A DNA stretch of 30,211 nt from JAFLUQ01 sp964442035 (GCA_964442035.1 CAYTWZ010000009.1:1-30211), one strand, 5' to 3'; numbered from the stretch's first letter, positions 16,794 through 24,511 are shown. Numbers and translations are program-made. Notes: generated from the letters alone by a model not told the origin.

Positions 16794-17612
16794 ATGACTG
16801 CTTACCCTCTGGCATATTGGATACTTTTCTTTTTCATATATTGTTTTCTCGGCTGGTGCATAGAAAGCGCTATCGTATCGGTCAATACAAGGAAGCTGAC
16901 TAACAGGGGCTTCCTCAACGGCCCTGTTATACCCATCTACGGCTTTGGCGCAATAATGATTATTTTCTGTACAATTCCGTTTTCGGGAAATTTTGTGATG
17001 GAATATATTGTGGGGGTAGTTTCCTGCACTGTGCTTGAATACTTTACCGGGTTGCTTATGGAACTGATATTCAAGACAAAGTTCTGGGACTATTCGGATA
17101 AGTTCATGAATTTCCAGGGACGAGTATGCTTGGTAAGCTCTCTCTTTTGGGGCGTACTGTCACTTTTTGTAATCAAGGTCATACATATTCCCATGGCGGA
17201 CTTTATTACGTCTCATCTGGATATCAGGGTCACAGCGGCTATTGACATAGTGCTTGCCGCCGCGATGCTTACGGACACGGTATTCTCCGTCAGGGCTGCC
17301 TTCGAGCTCAGCAAGATCGTTGCCAAGCTTGAAGCGGTCAATGTTCAGCTTGAGCTGGCAAAAATGGAGACCCGGGATGTTCTCGCGGTCAAGTTGGAGG
17401 ATATGGAGCGGCGTAAGGACGAGATTATGGATCGTCTGGCTGACAGCAACGAGGAGCTTCGCGATCGCATCGGCAGTCTTGTGAAGAGACGTGACGAGAT
17501 CATCAAAAACATGGGCTTGGGAGTTCGTAGCATGGTTCGCAACAACCCCTCTGCTGTACACAAAAAATTTGCAAAGGGCTACGCCGATCTTAAGGAACGG
17601 CTGCGCAGATAA
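16794..17612 (+). CDS. CmpB-family putative ABC transporter permease (PF06541-like) with coiled-coil tail
   Basis: Integral membrane protein of 272 residues. The N-terminal part has about five hydrophobic segments with the family's hallmark opening FFFIYCFLGWCIES and RGFLNGPVIPIYGFGA, then LEYFTGLLMELIFKTKFWDYSD and FQGRVCLVSSLFWG. Residues about 170-272 are charged and heptad-like (MERRKDEIMDRLADSNEELRDRIGSLVKRRDEI), a predicted cytoplasmic coiled coil. Start 16794 has GGAGG 5 bases upstream; an in-frame ATG at 16782 with AAAGGA 7 bases upstream is about as good. The name is historical: no ABC ATPase is nearby and transport is unproven. Confidence 0.85.
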   Translation: MTAYPLAYWILFFFIYCFLGWCIESAIVSVNTRKLTNRGFLNGPVIPIYGFGAIMIIFCTIPFSGNFVMEYIVGVVSCTVLEYFTGLLMELIFKTKFWDYSDKFMNFQGRVCLVSSLFWGVLSLFVIKVIHIPMADFITSHLDIRVTAAIDIVLAAAMLTDTVFSVRAAFELSKIVAKLEAVNVQLELAKMETRDVLAVKLEDMERRKDEIMDRLADSNEELRDRIGSLVKRRDEIIKNMGLGVRSMVRNNPSAVHKKFAKGYADLKERLRR

Positions 17613-17615
17613 ATA

Positions 17616-17666
17616 AAACAAGCTTGCCGGGCCGGATCAACAACGATCCACCCGGCAAGCTTGTTT
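17616..17666. terminator. Bidirectional terminator between convergent genes
   Basis: A 16-bp perfect stem (17616-17631 with 17651-17666, AAACAAGCTTGCCGGG and its complement) encloses an inner stem GGATC (17634-17638)/GATCC (17645-17649). A runs on one side and T runs on the other allow use from both strands, ending the CmpB-like transcript and the minus-strand five-gene operon. Confidence 0.93.
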
Positions 17667-17678
17667 ACTGTTTTAATC

Positions 17679-17882
17679 TTACTTGTCTGCGAGATAGCTG
17701 TTAAGCTTCTCAATCAGAGCGTCAGCGTCGGCTCCGTGAACCATGCAGGCGTCCTCTACGGACTCACCGCTGGCGCTGGGGCAGCCAAGGCAGTGCATTC
17801 CTATCTCAAAGAAAAACTCAGCTGTACCGGGATCGATAGCAAGCACGTCCCGGATGATCATGTCCTTTGTTACTTGTGCCAT
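17679..17882 (-). CDS. DUF1858 small disulfide protein
   Basis: 67-residue protein of the DUF1858 family, a small helical fold often attached to or next to redox proteins. It begins AQVTKDMIIRDVLAIDPGTAEFFFEIGMHCLGC; the CLGC pair (CxxC) and a third Cys (DACMVHG) are the likely redox or metal site. AAAGGA lies upstream of the start. It is last in the minus-strand operon, 26 bases after the hydro-lyase subunit. Its link to the other four enzymes is by position only; a redox or cluster-related helper role is speculative. Confidence 0.85.
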   Translation of the reverse strand: MAQVTKDMIIRDVLAIDPGTAEFFFEIGMHCLGCPSASGESVEDACMVHGADADALIEKLNSYLADK

Positions 17883-17908
17883 TGTTAAACCATCCTTTCA
17901 AAAATTGT

Positions 17909-18460
17909 TTATTTTATTTCATATTTTTCCCGCTCGACTTTGTAGGCATTGTTCCCAAGGCAGTCAATCACTACAACGGCGGGAAAATCCTCGACCTCAA
18001 GGCGGAGGATCTCCTCCGCTCCCAAGTCGGGAAACGCAACGGGAGTACGGCTCTTTACGGTTTTTGCCAGTAACGCTCCTGCTCCGCCGATGGCCGCAAA
18101 GTATACGGCGGTGTGCTGCTTCATGGCCTCTACTACGCTCGCCTTACGCTCGCCCTTACCTATCATACCCGTTTCGCCCAAAGCTATCAGCCTTGGTGCA
18201 TAAGCGTCCATACGTCCGCTTGTGGTGGGGCCGCAGCTGCCGATAATATCCCCCTCCCGGGCGGGAGTGGGACCTACGTAGTAAATGACGCTGTCCTTTA
18301 TCTCAAAGGGAAGCTCCTCGCCTTTGTCAAGCATTTCGCACAGACGCTTGTGGGCGGCATCCCGTGCGGTGTATATGCTTCCGCTTATAAGCACCTCGTC
18401 CCCCGCCCGAAGCTTTGCGGCCTCGGACTTGGGGAGAGGAGCGGTAATTCTGATTGCCAT
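17909..18460 (-). CDS. Fe-S hydro-lyase beta subunit (class I fumarase / tartrate dehydratase type)
   Basis: 183-residue beta subunit of two-subunit Fe-S hydro-lyases such as class I fumarase and L-tartrate dehydratase, which add or remove water from dicarboxylic acids. Family motifs are clear: LRAGDEVLISGSIYTARDAAHKRL near the start, YVGPTPAREGDIIGSCGPTTSGRMD (substrate-binding) and GMIGKGERKASVVEAM. The C-terminal FPAVVVIDCLGNN also fits. The alpha subunit that would carry the 4Fe-4S cluster is not next to it or anywhere in this window, which is unusual because alpha and beta are normally adjacent. The start overlaps no gene but lies 5 bases after the HAD stop, with GAGGG inside the HAD end as its ribosome binding site. 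The substrate is unknown. Confidence 0.9.
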   Translation of the reverse strand: MAIRITAPLPKSEAAKLRAGDEVLISGSIYTARDAAHKRLCEMLDKGEELPFEIKDSVIYYVGPTPAREGDIIGSCGPTTSGRMDAYAPRLIALGETGMIGKGERKASVVEAMKQHTAVYFAAIGGAGALLAKTVKSRTPVAFPDLGAEEILRLEVEDFPAVVVIDCLGNNAYKVEREKYEIK

Positions 18461-18465
18461 AATTA

Positions 18466-19503
18466 TCAGCCCTCGATCATAGATAGTATATTCGGAACGA
18501 TATATTCAGCGCCTGCTTCCTCAAAATATGGCCGTGCGCCGTCACCGTTTACTCCTGTAAGCACTGCGAGGAAGTCTGCGCCAATGGCTTTGGCGGCAAG
18601 TATATCACTGCCGGCGTCACCCACGATAAGGGCGCGGGATATCAGATCCTTGTCATAGTCCCCGTTATACAGTTTAACGTCATCGTAATCTGTCCCGTAC
18701 AATCCCTTAAGGAACATATATGGATGCGGCTTGGTGAGCTGGGCAGCTATTCCGGCGTCAAGAAGATTTTTTTCGCCCCTCACTACATAGTCGTAGTCAA
18801 CGCAGCGCAATGGATCAAAGTATTTGAGACAGTCCCATATTTCAAGGGGCTTTGACATCTCAAACCTGTTGCGCCCGGTGCCTATGCCGAGTGTCTTTCC
18901 GCCGGCGGTAAGGGCGGTAAGGAGCTTAACAAGCTCGTTTACCGGTACAATGGGCTTTTCGATCTTCCACATTCCCGGCTTTCCCTTGTGGGATGATTTG
19001 CCCTTCCACATTTTCTCGTACAGGTCATCTCCCAGATACCACTCCTGAAAAACGTCCCTGCACTGTCTCCAAAGCTTTCCGCCTCTTTCCGCCTCTTCAA
19101 GGGGAATGCCCAGCGCCTTGGCGGCGATTTCTCCGGCCTCCTCATAGAGGTCAAAAGCCAGCTTGGGACTGTCGGTAATATAGTCCGTCAATGCCGACAC
19201 AGTTGGGAAGCGGCGCCCTATAAGGTAGCAGAAGGAAAGGTAGCACAGATCCCAGTTTGAGTTTACTCCCTTGTTCTTAACAGCGGAAATAAATCTGTCC
19301 CGGTCGAAAATCTCACGGCGGATGTCGCGGCGGGCCTGCTGAACCGTTGCAGGAACGGCGTCGCTTCCGTAATAGAGCTTGTCATTGAGCAACTCATGTG
19401 CGGTGAGGGCGGCTATGTCCCAGTAGTTTTGCTCGCTGGTGATAACACCGTCCATATCAAAAAGTATAAGGTTGTATTTGTCTAAAAATTCAGCAGACTT
19501 CAT
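18466..19503 (-). CDS. HAD-superfamily hydrolase (probable phosphatase) in the HisD/HisB-like operon
   Basis: Haloacid-dehalogenase-fold hydrolase of 345 residues. Catalytic motifs in order: DMDGV (16-20, nucleophile Asp16 and acid Asp18), GTGR (208-211, motif II Thr), KPHP (258-261, motif III Lys) and VGDAGSD (294-300, motif IV acids). The large cap between motifs I and II (about 170 residues, aromatic-rich, with WKGKSSHKGKPGMWKIEKP) differs from ordinary phosphoglycolate phosphatases and sets the substrate. The start is placed at the ATG at 19503, one base after the hisB-like stop; a GTG at 19512 would overlap that gene. No strong ribosome binding site is seen, suggesting coupling. In context it may remove phosphate from the product of the neighbouring enzymes; this is an inference. 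Confidence 0.85.
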   Translation of the reverse strand: MKSAEFLDKYNLILFDMDGVITSEQNYWDIAALTAHELLNDKLYYGSDAVPATVQQARRDIRREIFDRDRFISAVKNKGVNSNWDLCYLSFCYLIGRRFPTVSALTDYITDSPKLAFDLYEEAGEIAAKALGIPLEEAERGGKLWRQCRDVFQEWYLGDDLYEKMWKGKSSHKGKPGMWKIEKPIVPVNELVKLLTALTAGGKTLGIGTGRNRFEMSKPLEIWDCLKYFDPLRCVDYDYVVRGEKNLLDAGIAAQLTKPHPYMFLKGLYGTDYDDVKLYNGDYDKDLISRALIVGDAGSDILAAKAIGADFLAVLTGVNGDGARPYFEEAGAEYIVPNILSMIEG

Positions 19504-19504
19504 A

Positions 19505-20119
19505 TCAGTCACGTTCTACAGTGTATTTTATTTCTCCGGCCACTCCGCTGGTCATGCCATCGCGCCGTGGGTCAAAGCCGTAGCTCCTTCCCAACGCCAC
19601 GCCAAAAGCCCGGAAGGCCGCTTCCCAGATGTGGTGGGCGTTTTCGCCCTTCTGTACGTCCAGATGGACAGTGGCCCTTGCCCCTTGCGCAAAGCCGTCA
19701 AGGAACACCAGCAGATCCTCGCTCATCATGCCCTCGACTACTTTGGGGATGCTTACGGCAGAGGAAAAGTTGAAGGAGCAGCGCCCCTCAAGACTGATGG
19801 CGCTGTCCGCCTTGGCCTCGTCAATGATGCCGATCCCATCACCGAAGCCGCCGATGCCCTTGGCAGTCTGTGCATATTCCCAAAACGCCCGACCCAATGT
19901 CTGGCCAAGATCCTCGCATACCACATGTGCGAGGTCAAATTTGTCAAGGGCGATGCTCATTTCAATGTTGAAGCCGCAGCGCCAGACAATGTGTTCGATC
20001 ATATGGCTGAGGAAGGGGAGGGGAGTATTTATTTTTTTACGGTAATCCTTCGCGATGGGCGCGGGGGATATTTTTACGGTTATGACGCTTTCAGTGGTTT
20101 CACGCTTTACAGTGACCAT
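19505..20119 (-). CDS. hisB: Divergent imidazoleglycerol-phosphate dehydratase (HisB-like)
   Basis: 204-residue monofunctional dehydratase of the IGPD fold, which in histidine synthesis converts imidazoleglycerol phosphate to imidazoleacetol phosphate with manganese. The second metal motif is intact (NAHHIWEAAFRAFGVALGRS), as is the pattern of the first half (PFLSHMIEHI). Several normally invariant positions differ from my memory of E. coli HisB. DHML is SHMI, the HG after it is RCG, HHTVED is HVVCED (one of two metal histidines replaced), MDECLAR is IDEAKAD, and the C-terminal SSKG is SGVAG, losing the phosphate-binding Lys. It lies 18 bases after the HisD-like gene, the classical his order. 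It is either a lineage-diverged HisB or a paralogue with another substrate. Confidence 0.82.
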   Translation of the reverse strand: MVTVKRETTESVITVKISPAPIAKDYRKKINTPLPFLSHMIEHIVWRCGFNIEMSIALDKFDLAHVVCEDLGQTLGRAFWEYAQTAKGIGGFGDGIGIIDEAKADSAISLEGRCSFNFSSAVSIPKVVEGMMSEDLLVFLDGFAQGARATVHLDVQKGENAHHIWEAAFRAFGVALGRSYGFDPRRDGMTSGVAGEIKYTVERD

Positions 20120-20137
20120 TTTTTACTCTCTTTTCTT

Positions 20138-21430
20138 TTATTCTCTTTCTTCTACGGCAAGACGGTGAGTCTCAAAGCCCTCAACCTTGGCAATGTTGGC
20201 AGCGTGACGGCGAACCATCTCAAAGCCCGCCTTGGAGGCGTAGCCTACGCTGGACCGCTTAAGGAAGTCCATGACAGACACGGAGGAATAGGTCTTTGCA
20301 AAGGAACCAGTGGGAAGAATGGCATTGGGCCCAAGTACAAAGTTGCACAGTGTAACAGGTGTGTATTCACCAAGGAGTATTTCACCGGCATTTTTGATGC
20401 TTTCAAGAACTTCGAAGGGCTTTTCACACATTACCTCCATGTGCTCGGGAGCGTAATCGTTTACAAATCGCACTGACTCATCAAGAGAATTTGTAAGGAT
20501 AACTCCGCCGTATGTGGAGAATACCGTTTCAACAAAATTGCGGCGCTTTTCTCCAAGCTTGGGGAGTTGAGCCTCCACAAGGGGGAGCACCTGCTTTACC
20601 AGTTCTTCGCTGTGAGTGACGAGCAAAGCAGCACTGTCTGGGCCGTGCTCCGCCTCAATCATCAGGTCAAGGGCAACCTTCTTGGGGTCAGCCTTTTCAT
20701 CTGCGAGGATGATGCACTCGCTGGGACCTGCGGGAAGTCCCGCGTCAATCTGCTGCGCCAACACACGCTTGGCAGCGGTTGCGTAGGAGTTGCCGGGACC
20801 TATGATCTTGTGGCACTTGGGTATAGTCTCGGTACCGTAGGCAACCGCTGCTACGGCCTGGATTCCGCCGGCCTTATATATCTCGGTGATGCCGATTACC
20901 TTTGCGGCGCAAAGTATGGCGTCATCCACATTGCCCTCTTCGTTGGGAGGGGTAATAACACGGATGTGGGGAACCTTGGCCACCGAGGCGGGAACACCCA
21001 GCATGAGCATTACCGACGGGAAGCTGCCCTTGCCCCTGGGGACATAAAGACACACGTCAACGATTGGAGTAGTCTTTTCGCCAACCATAAGGCCCTTGTC
21101 TACATTTGTGAACCACATTTCCTCGGGGAGCTGCTTTTCGTGGAAGTCGTATATGTTTTTGTAGGCGTACTCAATGGCCTCGCGGGTTTCGGGGTCGAGA
21201 TTGTTGTAGCCCGCATCAATTTCCTCGGGCGTCACCTTGATCCTGTCGGGTGTCAGGGTGACGTGGTCAAACTTTTCGGTATACTTGAGCACGGCCTTGT
21301 CGCCGTCGGCCTTTACCTCATCGGAAATCTCCTTGGCAATCTTCATCTGCTCGGTGATGTCCAGCTCGGCACGCTTCATGATAAAATCCAGCTTTTCCGG
21401 ACTTATATCTGAAAGCCTGTATATATTCAT
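20138..21430 (-). CDS. hisD: Divergent histidinol dehydrogenase family protein (HisD-like)
   Basis: 430-residue NAD-dependent dehydrogenase of the HisD family. HisD oxidises histidinol in two steps to histidine; relatives oxidise other alcohols. Family features: VCLYVPRGKGSFPSVMLML, KIIGPGNSY, AGPSECIILAD, the catalytic Glu-His in YAPEHMEV and the C-terminal zinc His in ETHRLAVEER. Compared with E. coli HisD, the first zinc ligand Gln259 (SQAEHG) is Glu (IEAEHG), zinc ligand Asp360 (GDY) is Asn (CNF), and the substrate-side His of NHVLPT is Ala (NAILPT). GAAAGGA lies 9 bases before the ATG. It is first in a five-gene operon read from its own promoter. The fold is certain; histidinol as substrate is doubtful. 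Confidence 0.88.
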   Translation of the reverse strand: MNIYRLSDISPEKLDFIMKRAELDITEQMKIAKEISDEVKADGDKAVLKYTEKFDHVTLTPDRIKVTPEEIDAGYNNLDPETREAIEYAYKNIYDFHEKQLPEEMWFTNVDKGLMVGEKTTPIVDVCLYVPRGKGSFPSVMLMLGVPASVAKVPHIRVITPPNEEGNVDDAILCAAKVIGITEIYKAGGIQAVAAVAYGTETIPKCHKIIGPGNSYATAAKRVLAQQIDAGLPAGPSECIILADEKADPKKVALDLMIEAEHGPDSAALLVTHSEELVKQVLPLVEAQLPKLGEKRRNFVETVFSTYGGVILTNSLDESVRFVNDYAPEHMEVMCEKPFEVLESIKNAGEILLGEYTPVTLCNFVLGPNAILPTGSFAKTYSSVSVMDFLKRSSVGYASKAGFEMVRRHAANIAKVEGFETHRLAVEERE

Positions 21431-21468
21431 TGTTGCTCATCCTTTCTGTTTCCTTGTACATCTTAATT

Positions 21469-21497
21469 ATTATACAGTATTTATAAAAATAATTCAA
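21469..21497 (-). promoter_or_regulatory. Sigma-A promoter for the HisD-like operon
   Basis: On the minus strand TTGAAT (21497-21492), 17 bases and TATAAT (21474-21469), about 38 bases before the hisD-like ATG. The leader is too short for a T-box, so classical histidine T-box control of this operon is not seen. Confidence 0.75.
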
Positions 21498-21590
21498 TAG
21501 TAATTTTCTAAAAAAGCAAAAAAAGATAGGTAAAATCTTTGACCAAAAAATAAGACCGCTCAAAAAAATTATTTATGCCATAAAAATAAG

Positions 21591-21619
21591 TTGAATTGAG
21601 CTATATAATATGATATAAT
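21591..21619 (+). promoter_or_regulatory. Sigma-A promoter for the Shango-type operon
   Basis: TTGAAT (21591-21596), 17 bases and TATAAT (21614-21619) with an upstream TGA giving an extended -10. A second TATAAT (21604-21609) lies one turn upstream. It is divergent from the hisD-like promoter in a roughly 230-base AT-rich region. Confidence 0.75.
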
Positions 21620-21664
21620 AATTTATTGAAATTGATAGGGTCATCATAAAATGGAGGGATGCGG

Positions 21665-23185
21665 ATGGACAAGATCGACCAGATAATTGAATATATTCTT
21701 TCGGATAGAAAGATATCCGACGTTGATCGAACTGACAACAAAATTTACCGTGATAAGCCGATATTAAAGCGCGGCAGTGAGATGTCGACCTATGTCCCTC
21801 CGAAAATACGGGAAATGAAAAAGCTTGAACGAAAGTATTGGAATACACGGGAACGCTTTTACTATCAGGGGAAGTTGATGGAGGACTATACGGATAATTT
21901 GGAATACAAAAGGGACTTCCCATGCTATTTGCCTACCTACAGCGATTTTAATACGCAGCAGCTGCGGGGATATTTTACATGGCGGACTGCCGTCCGCCAA
22001 GGGGAGCTAAAAAAGACCGCTTTAGCCTTTGTATATGTATATGCTTATGAGCTTATCAATCAGATAGGCGTAAAAAGCGTCGAGGACGGATACCGCAAGC
22101 TTGTTTGGCTTTGCGATGAGTACAGTAAGCTTGACGAACGTATAGACTATTACGCTGACTGGTGGCAAAGGGATTATGTTATTTATTACGGCCTTGGCAG
22201 GGAATATATTGACAGTAAATTTAAGAATGAGTTTTATGACGCTGTCGCTACGCTGCATGACCGAAAAAACGCGCAAAGGGATCAGCTGTTTGACGCCCTT
22301 GCGACCCTGTCCGGCTACGGTGTGCAAAGATCTCGCTTTTACAAAGAATACAGCGAGGATTATAAGACTGTTGCCCTGAATACGTTTATGGCGCTTTGTG
22401 AGCATTATCACAAGATAAAAAAGAGAAAAAACGCTTACATGGTAAAGCTTTTTGGAGGTATGTCTCGACGACAGTATTATATTTTCGACACGGCGGTATT
22501 TTTTAACACCAACCTGTGGGAGAGCAGAATATGTGAAATAGATGCCGTCCGCCGGTTCGTTTGTCGAGAAGGCAGCTGGAAATTTGAATGCAGTTACGCC
22601 CGCGTGTGCAAAAGTCAGGAGCTTGGAGCCGTTATGAAAGGGATCGACATCCTCATGCGCCAAAGGTACAACTATCGCTACAAGCTGAAGGAGCAGCCTA
22701 TGGACGCGGTGACGAAGGAGATAATCAACAGCGAGATAGACAATTTGTTCAGAAAAAAACGGGAACTCGCCGCGCCACGGGTGGAGCTCGACCTTTCAAA
22801 GCTGGATTTGATACGCACCGCTTCCGATATTACAAGGGACAGACTGATTGTGGACGAGGAGGAAAAAAGCGCCATTGCGGAAGAAGCCGCTTACAGGGAA
22901 GAAAAAAATGAAATTCAAGAAAAGCCCGAAATTTATGAAGAAGCAGCGCCGGTCAATAATAATACTGTCCTCAGCGGCGATGAGCTTGAATTCCTCAGGC
23001 TTTTGGCTGAGGAAAAGCCCTACGCCGACTTTTTACGCAGCAGGAACATTATGGAAAGTATGATAGCGGACAGCATAAACGAAAAGCTGTTTGATGAGTT
23101 TTCAGATACGGTCATAGAGTTTCGAGGGGACAAGCCCGTGATAGTGGAGGATTATTTACAAGAGCTGAAAGGACTGATAAAATGA
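21665..23185 (+). CDS. sngA: TerB_N/TerB_C domain protein, SngA-like (Shango defence)
   Basis: 506-residue TerB_N protein, the sensor-like component of the three-gene Shango antiphage system (TerB protein, ATPase, helicase). The TerB_N signature is clear in residues about 45-135: RERFYYQGKLMEDYTDN, then LPTYSDFNTQQLRGYFTWRTAVRQGE and TALAFVYVYAYELINQIGV. A variable middle with a charged, Glu-rich linker (about 395-430) leads to a C-terminal part resembling TerB_C (LSGDELEFLRLLAEEKPYADFLRSRNIMESMIADSINEKLFDEFSDTVIEF). Start 21665 is chosen because GGAGG (21653-21657) lies 7 bases upstream; ATG 21659 sits too close. Its TGA overlaps the ATPase ATG by 4 bases. TerB-type domains are linked to stress and tellurite phenotypes; the mechanism in defence is not read from sequence. 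Confidence 0.85.
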   Translation: MDKIDQIIEYILSDRKISDVDRTDNKIYRDKPILKRGSEMSTYVPPKIREMKKLERKYWNTRERFYYQGKLMEDYTDNLEYKRDFPCYLPTYSDFNTQQLRGYFTWRTAVRQGELKKTALAFVYVYAYELINQIGVKSVEDGYRKLVWLCDEYSKLDERIDYYADWWQRDYVIYYGLGREYIDSKFKNEFYDAVATLHDRKNAQRDQLFDALATLSGYGVQRSRFYKEYSEDYKTVALNTFMALCEHYHKIKKRKNAYMVKLFGGMSRRQYYIFDTAVFFNTNLWESRICEIDAVRRFVCREGSWKFECSYARVCKSQELGAVMKGIDILMRQRYNYRYKLKEQPMDAVTKEIINSEIDNLFRKKRELAAPRVELDLSKLDLIRTASDITRDRLIVDEEEKSAIAEEAAYREEKNEIQEKPEIYEEAAPVNNNTVLSGDELEFLRLLAEEKPYADFLRSRNIMESMIADSINEKLFDEFSDTVIEFRGDKPVIVEDYLQELKGLIK

Positions 23186-24498
23186 AGATACCAAAGCGAA
23201 TTGCGTCAACTGTTATAAATTCCCTTAAGGGAGGTGTTGTTCCAAGGGTGGGACTTGCGTACATTGCCGTTGGCCGTGATACGGAAATAAACGCACTGCT
23301 TCATGATGTGGACATTATTGCCGATGGAGGGGCGTCGTTCCGCTTTATTGTGGGCAAATACGGCAGCGGAAAAAGCTTCCTTTTGCAGACTATGAGAAAT
23401 TATGTTATGGATCGGAATTTTGTGGTAGTGGACGCGGATCTTTCACCGGAAAGACGGCTGCAGGGAACTAAGGGTCAGGGCCTTGCCACATACAAGGAGC
23501 TTATCCGCAATATGAGCACCAAGACCCGGCCTGAGGGCGGAGCGCTGACGCTGGTGCTTGACCGGTGGATATCCTTTGTTCAAAGCCTTACCTCAACCGA
23601 AACCGGGCTGGATACATCCACGCCGGAGTTCGCGAGGGAAGTGGAAAAGCGGATATATAAGATCATCAACTCTCTCAACGAGATGGTGCACGGCTTTGAT
23701 TTTGCAAAGCTGCTGACCCTTTATTACAAGTCCTATATGGATGGGGATGACGAAACCAAAAACCGCGTGGTAAAGTGGTTCCGGGGCGAATACAATACCA
23801 AGACCGAAGCCAAAAGCGAGCTGGGCGTCAACATCATTATCACCGACGACGACTGGTACGAATATATCAAGCTTTTTGCCTTTTTCCTCAAGCAGGCGGG
23901 CTACAGCGGAATGCTGGTGATGATCGATGAGCTGGTGAATATATACAAGGTCCCCAACAGCATAACCAGACAGTACAATTACGAAAAGATATTGACTATG
24001 TACAACGACACCCTTCAGGGCAAGGCCCGGTACTTGGGTATCATAATGAGCGGGACGCCACAGTGCATCGAGGACACCCGCCGCGGAGTGTACAGCTATG
24101 AGGCATTGCGAAGCCGCCTTGCGGAGGGACGCTTTGGCCGTGAGGGCACAAGGGATATGCTTGCCCCTGTGATCAAGCTGCTACCCCTTACCTATGAGGA
24201 AATGCTTGTGCTTATTGAAAAGCTGGCCGACATACACGCTGGGCTTTTTGACTATACCCAGACCATGACTCAGGAGGATATGATCGCCTTTATCAAGATT
24301 GAGTTCGGCAGGATAGGGGCTGACTCCAACATTACTCCCCGTGAGGTCATAAGGGATTTTATTGAGCTGCTGGACATAGTATACCAAAACCCCGACACCG
24401 ACATTAAGTCGCTGCTTGGATCCGACAGCTTTGCCTACGCCAAGTCAGAGCCTCAGGAGGAGCTTGCCGGCAGCGATTTTGCCGAATTTGAGCTTTGA
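23182..24498 (+). CDS. sngB: BrxC/BrxD-type P-loop ATPase, SngB-like (Shango defence)
   Basis: 438-residue ATP-binding protein of the BrxC/BrxD (DUF2791) family, AAA+-like ATPases found in BREX and related defence loci. Walker A is GKYGSGKS (58-65) in RFIVGKYGSGKSFLLQTMR. Walker B is LVMIDE (245-250), followed by LVNIYKVPNSITRQYNYEKIL. IIMSGTPQCIEDTRRGVYSYEALRSRLAEGRF (sensor and arginine region) and LTYEEMLVLIEKLADIH match the family. It overlaps sngA by 4 bases (ATGA) and ends 13 bases before the helicase, so the three are one operon. Such ATPases are thought to power or gate the partner helicase on phage DNA; this is inference from the family. Confidence 0.9.
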   Translation: MKIPKRIASTVINSLKGGVVPRVGLAYIAVGRDTEINALLHDVDIIADGGASFRFIVGKYGSGKSFLLQTMRNYVMDRNFVVVDADLSPERRLQGTKGQGLATYKELIRNMSTKTRPEGGALTLVLDRWISFVQSLTSTETGLDTSTPEFAREVEKRIYKIINSLNEMVHGFDFAKLLTLYYKSYMDGDDETKNRVVKWFRGEYNTKTEAKSELGVNIIITDDDWYEYIKLFAFFLKQAGYSGMLVMIDELVNIYKVPNSITRQYNYEKILTMYNDTLQGKARYLGIIMSGTPQCIEDTRRGVYSYEALRSRLAEGRFGREGTRDMLAPVIKLLPLTYEEMLVLIEKLADIHAGLFDYTQTMTQEDMIAFIKIEFGRIGADSNITPREVIRDFIELLDIVYQNPDTDIKSLLGSDSFAYAKSEPQEELAGSDFAEFEL

Positions 24499-24511
24499 CA
24501 GGGGTGACGGC

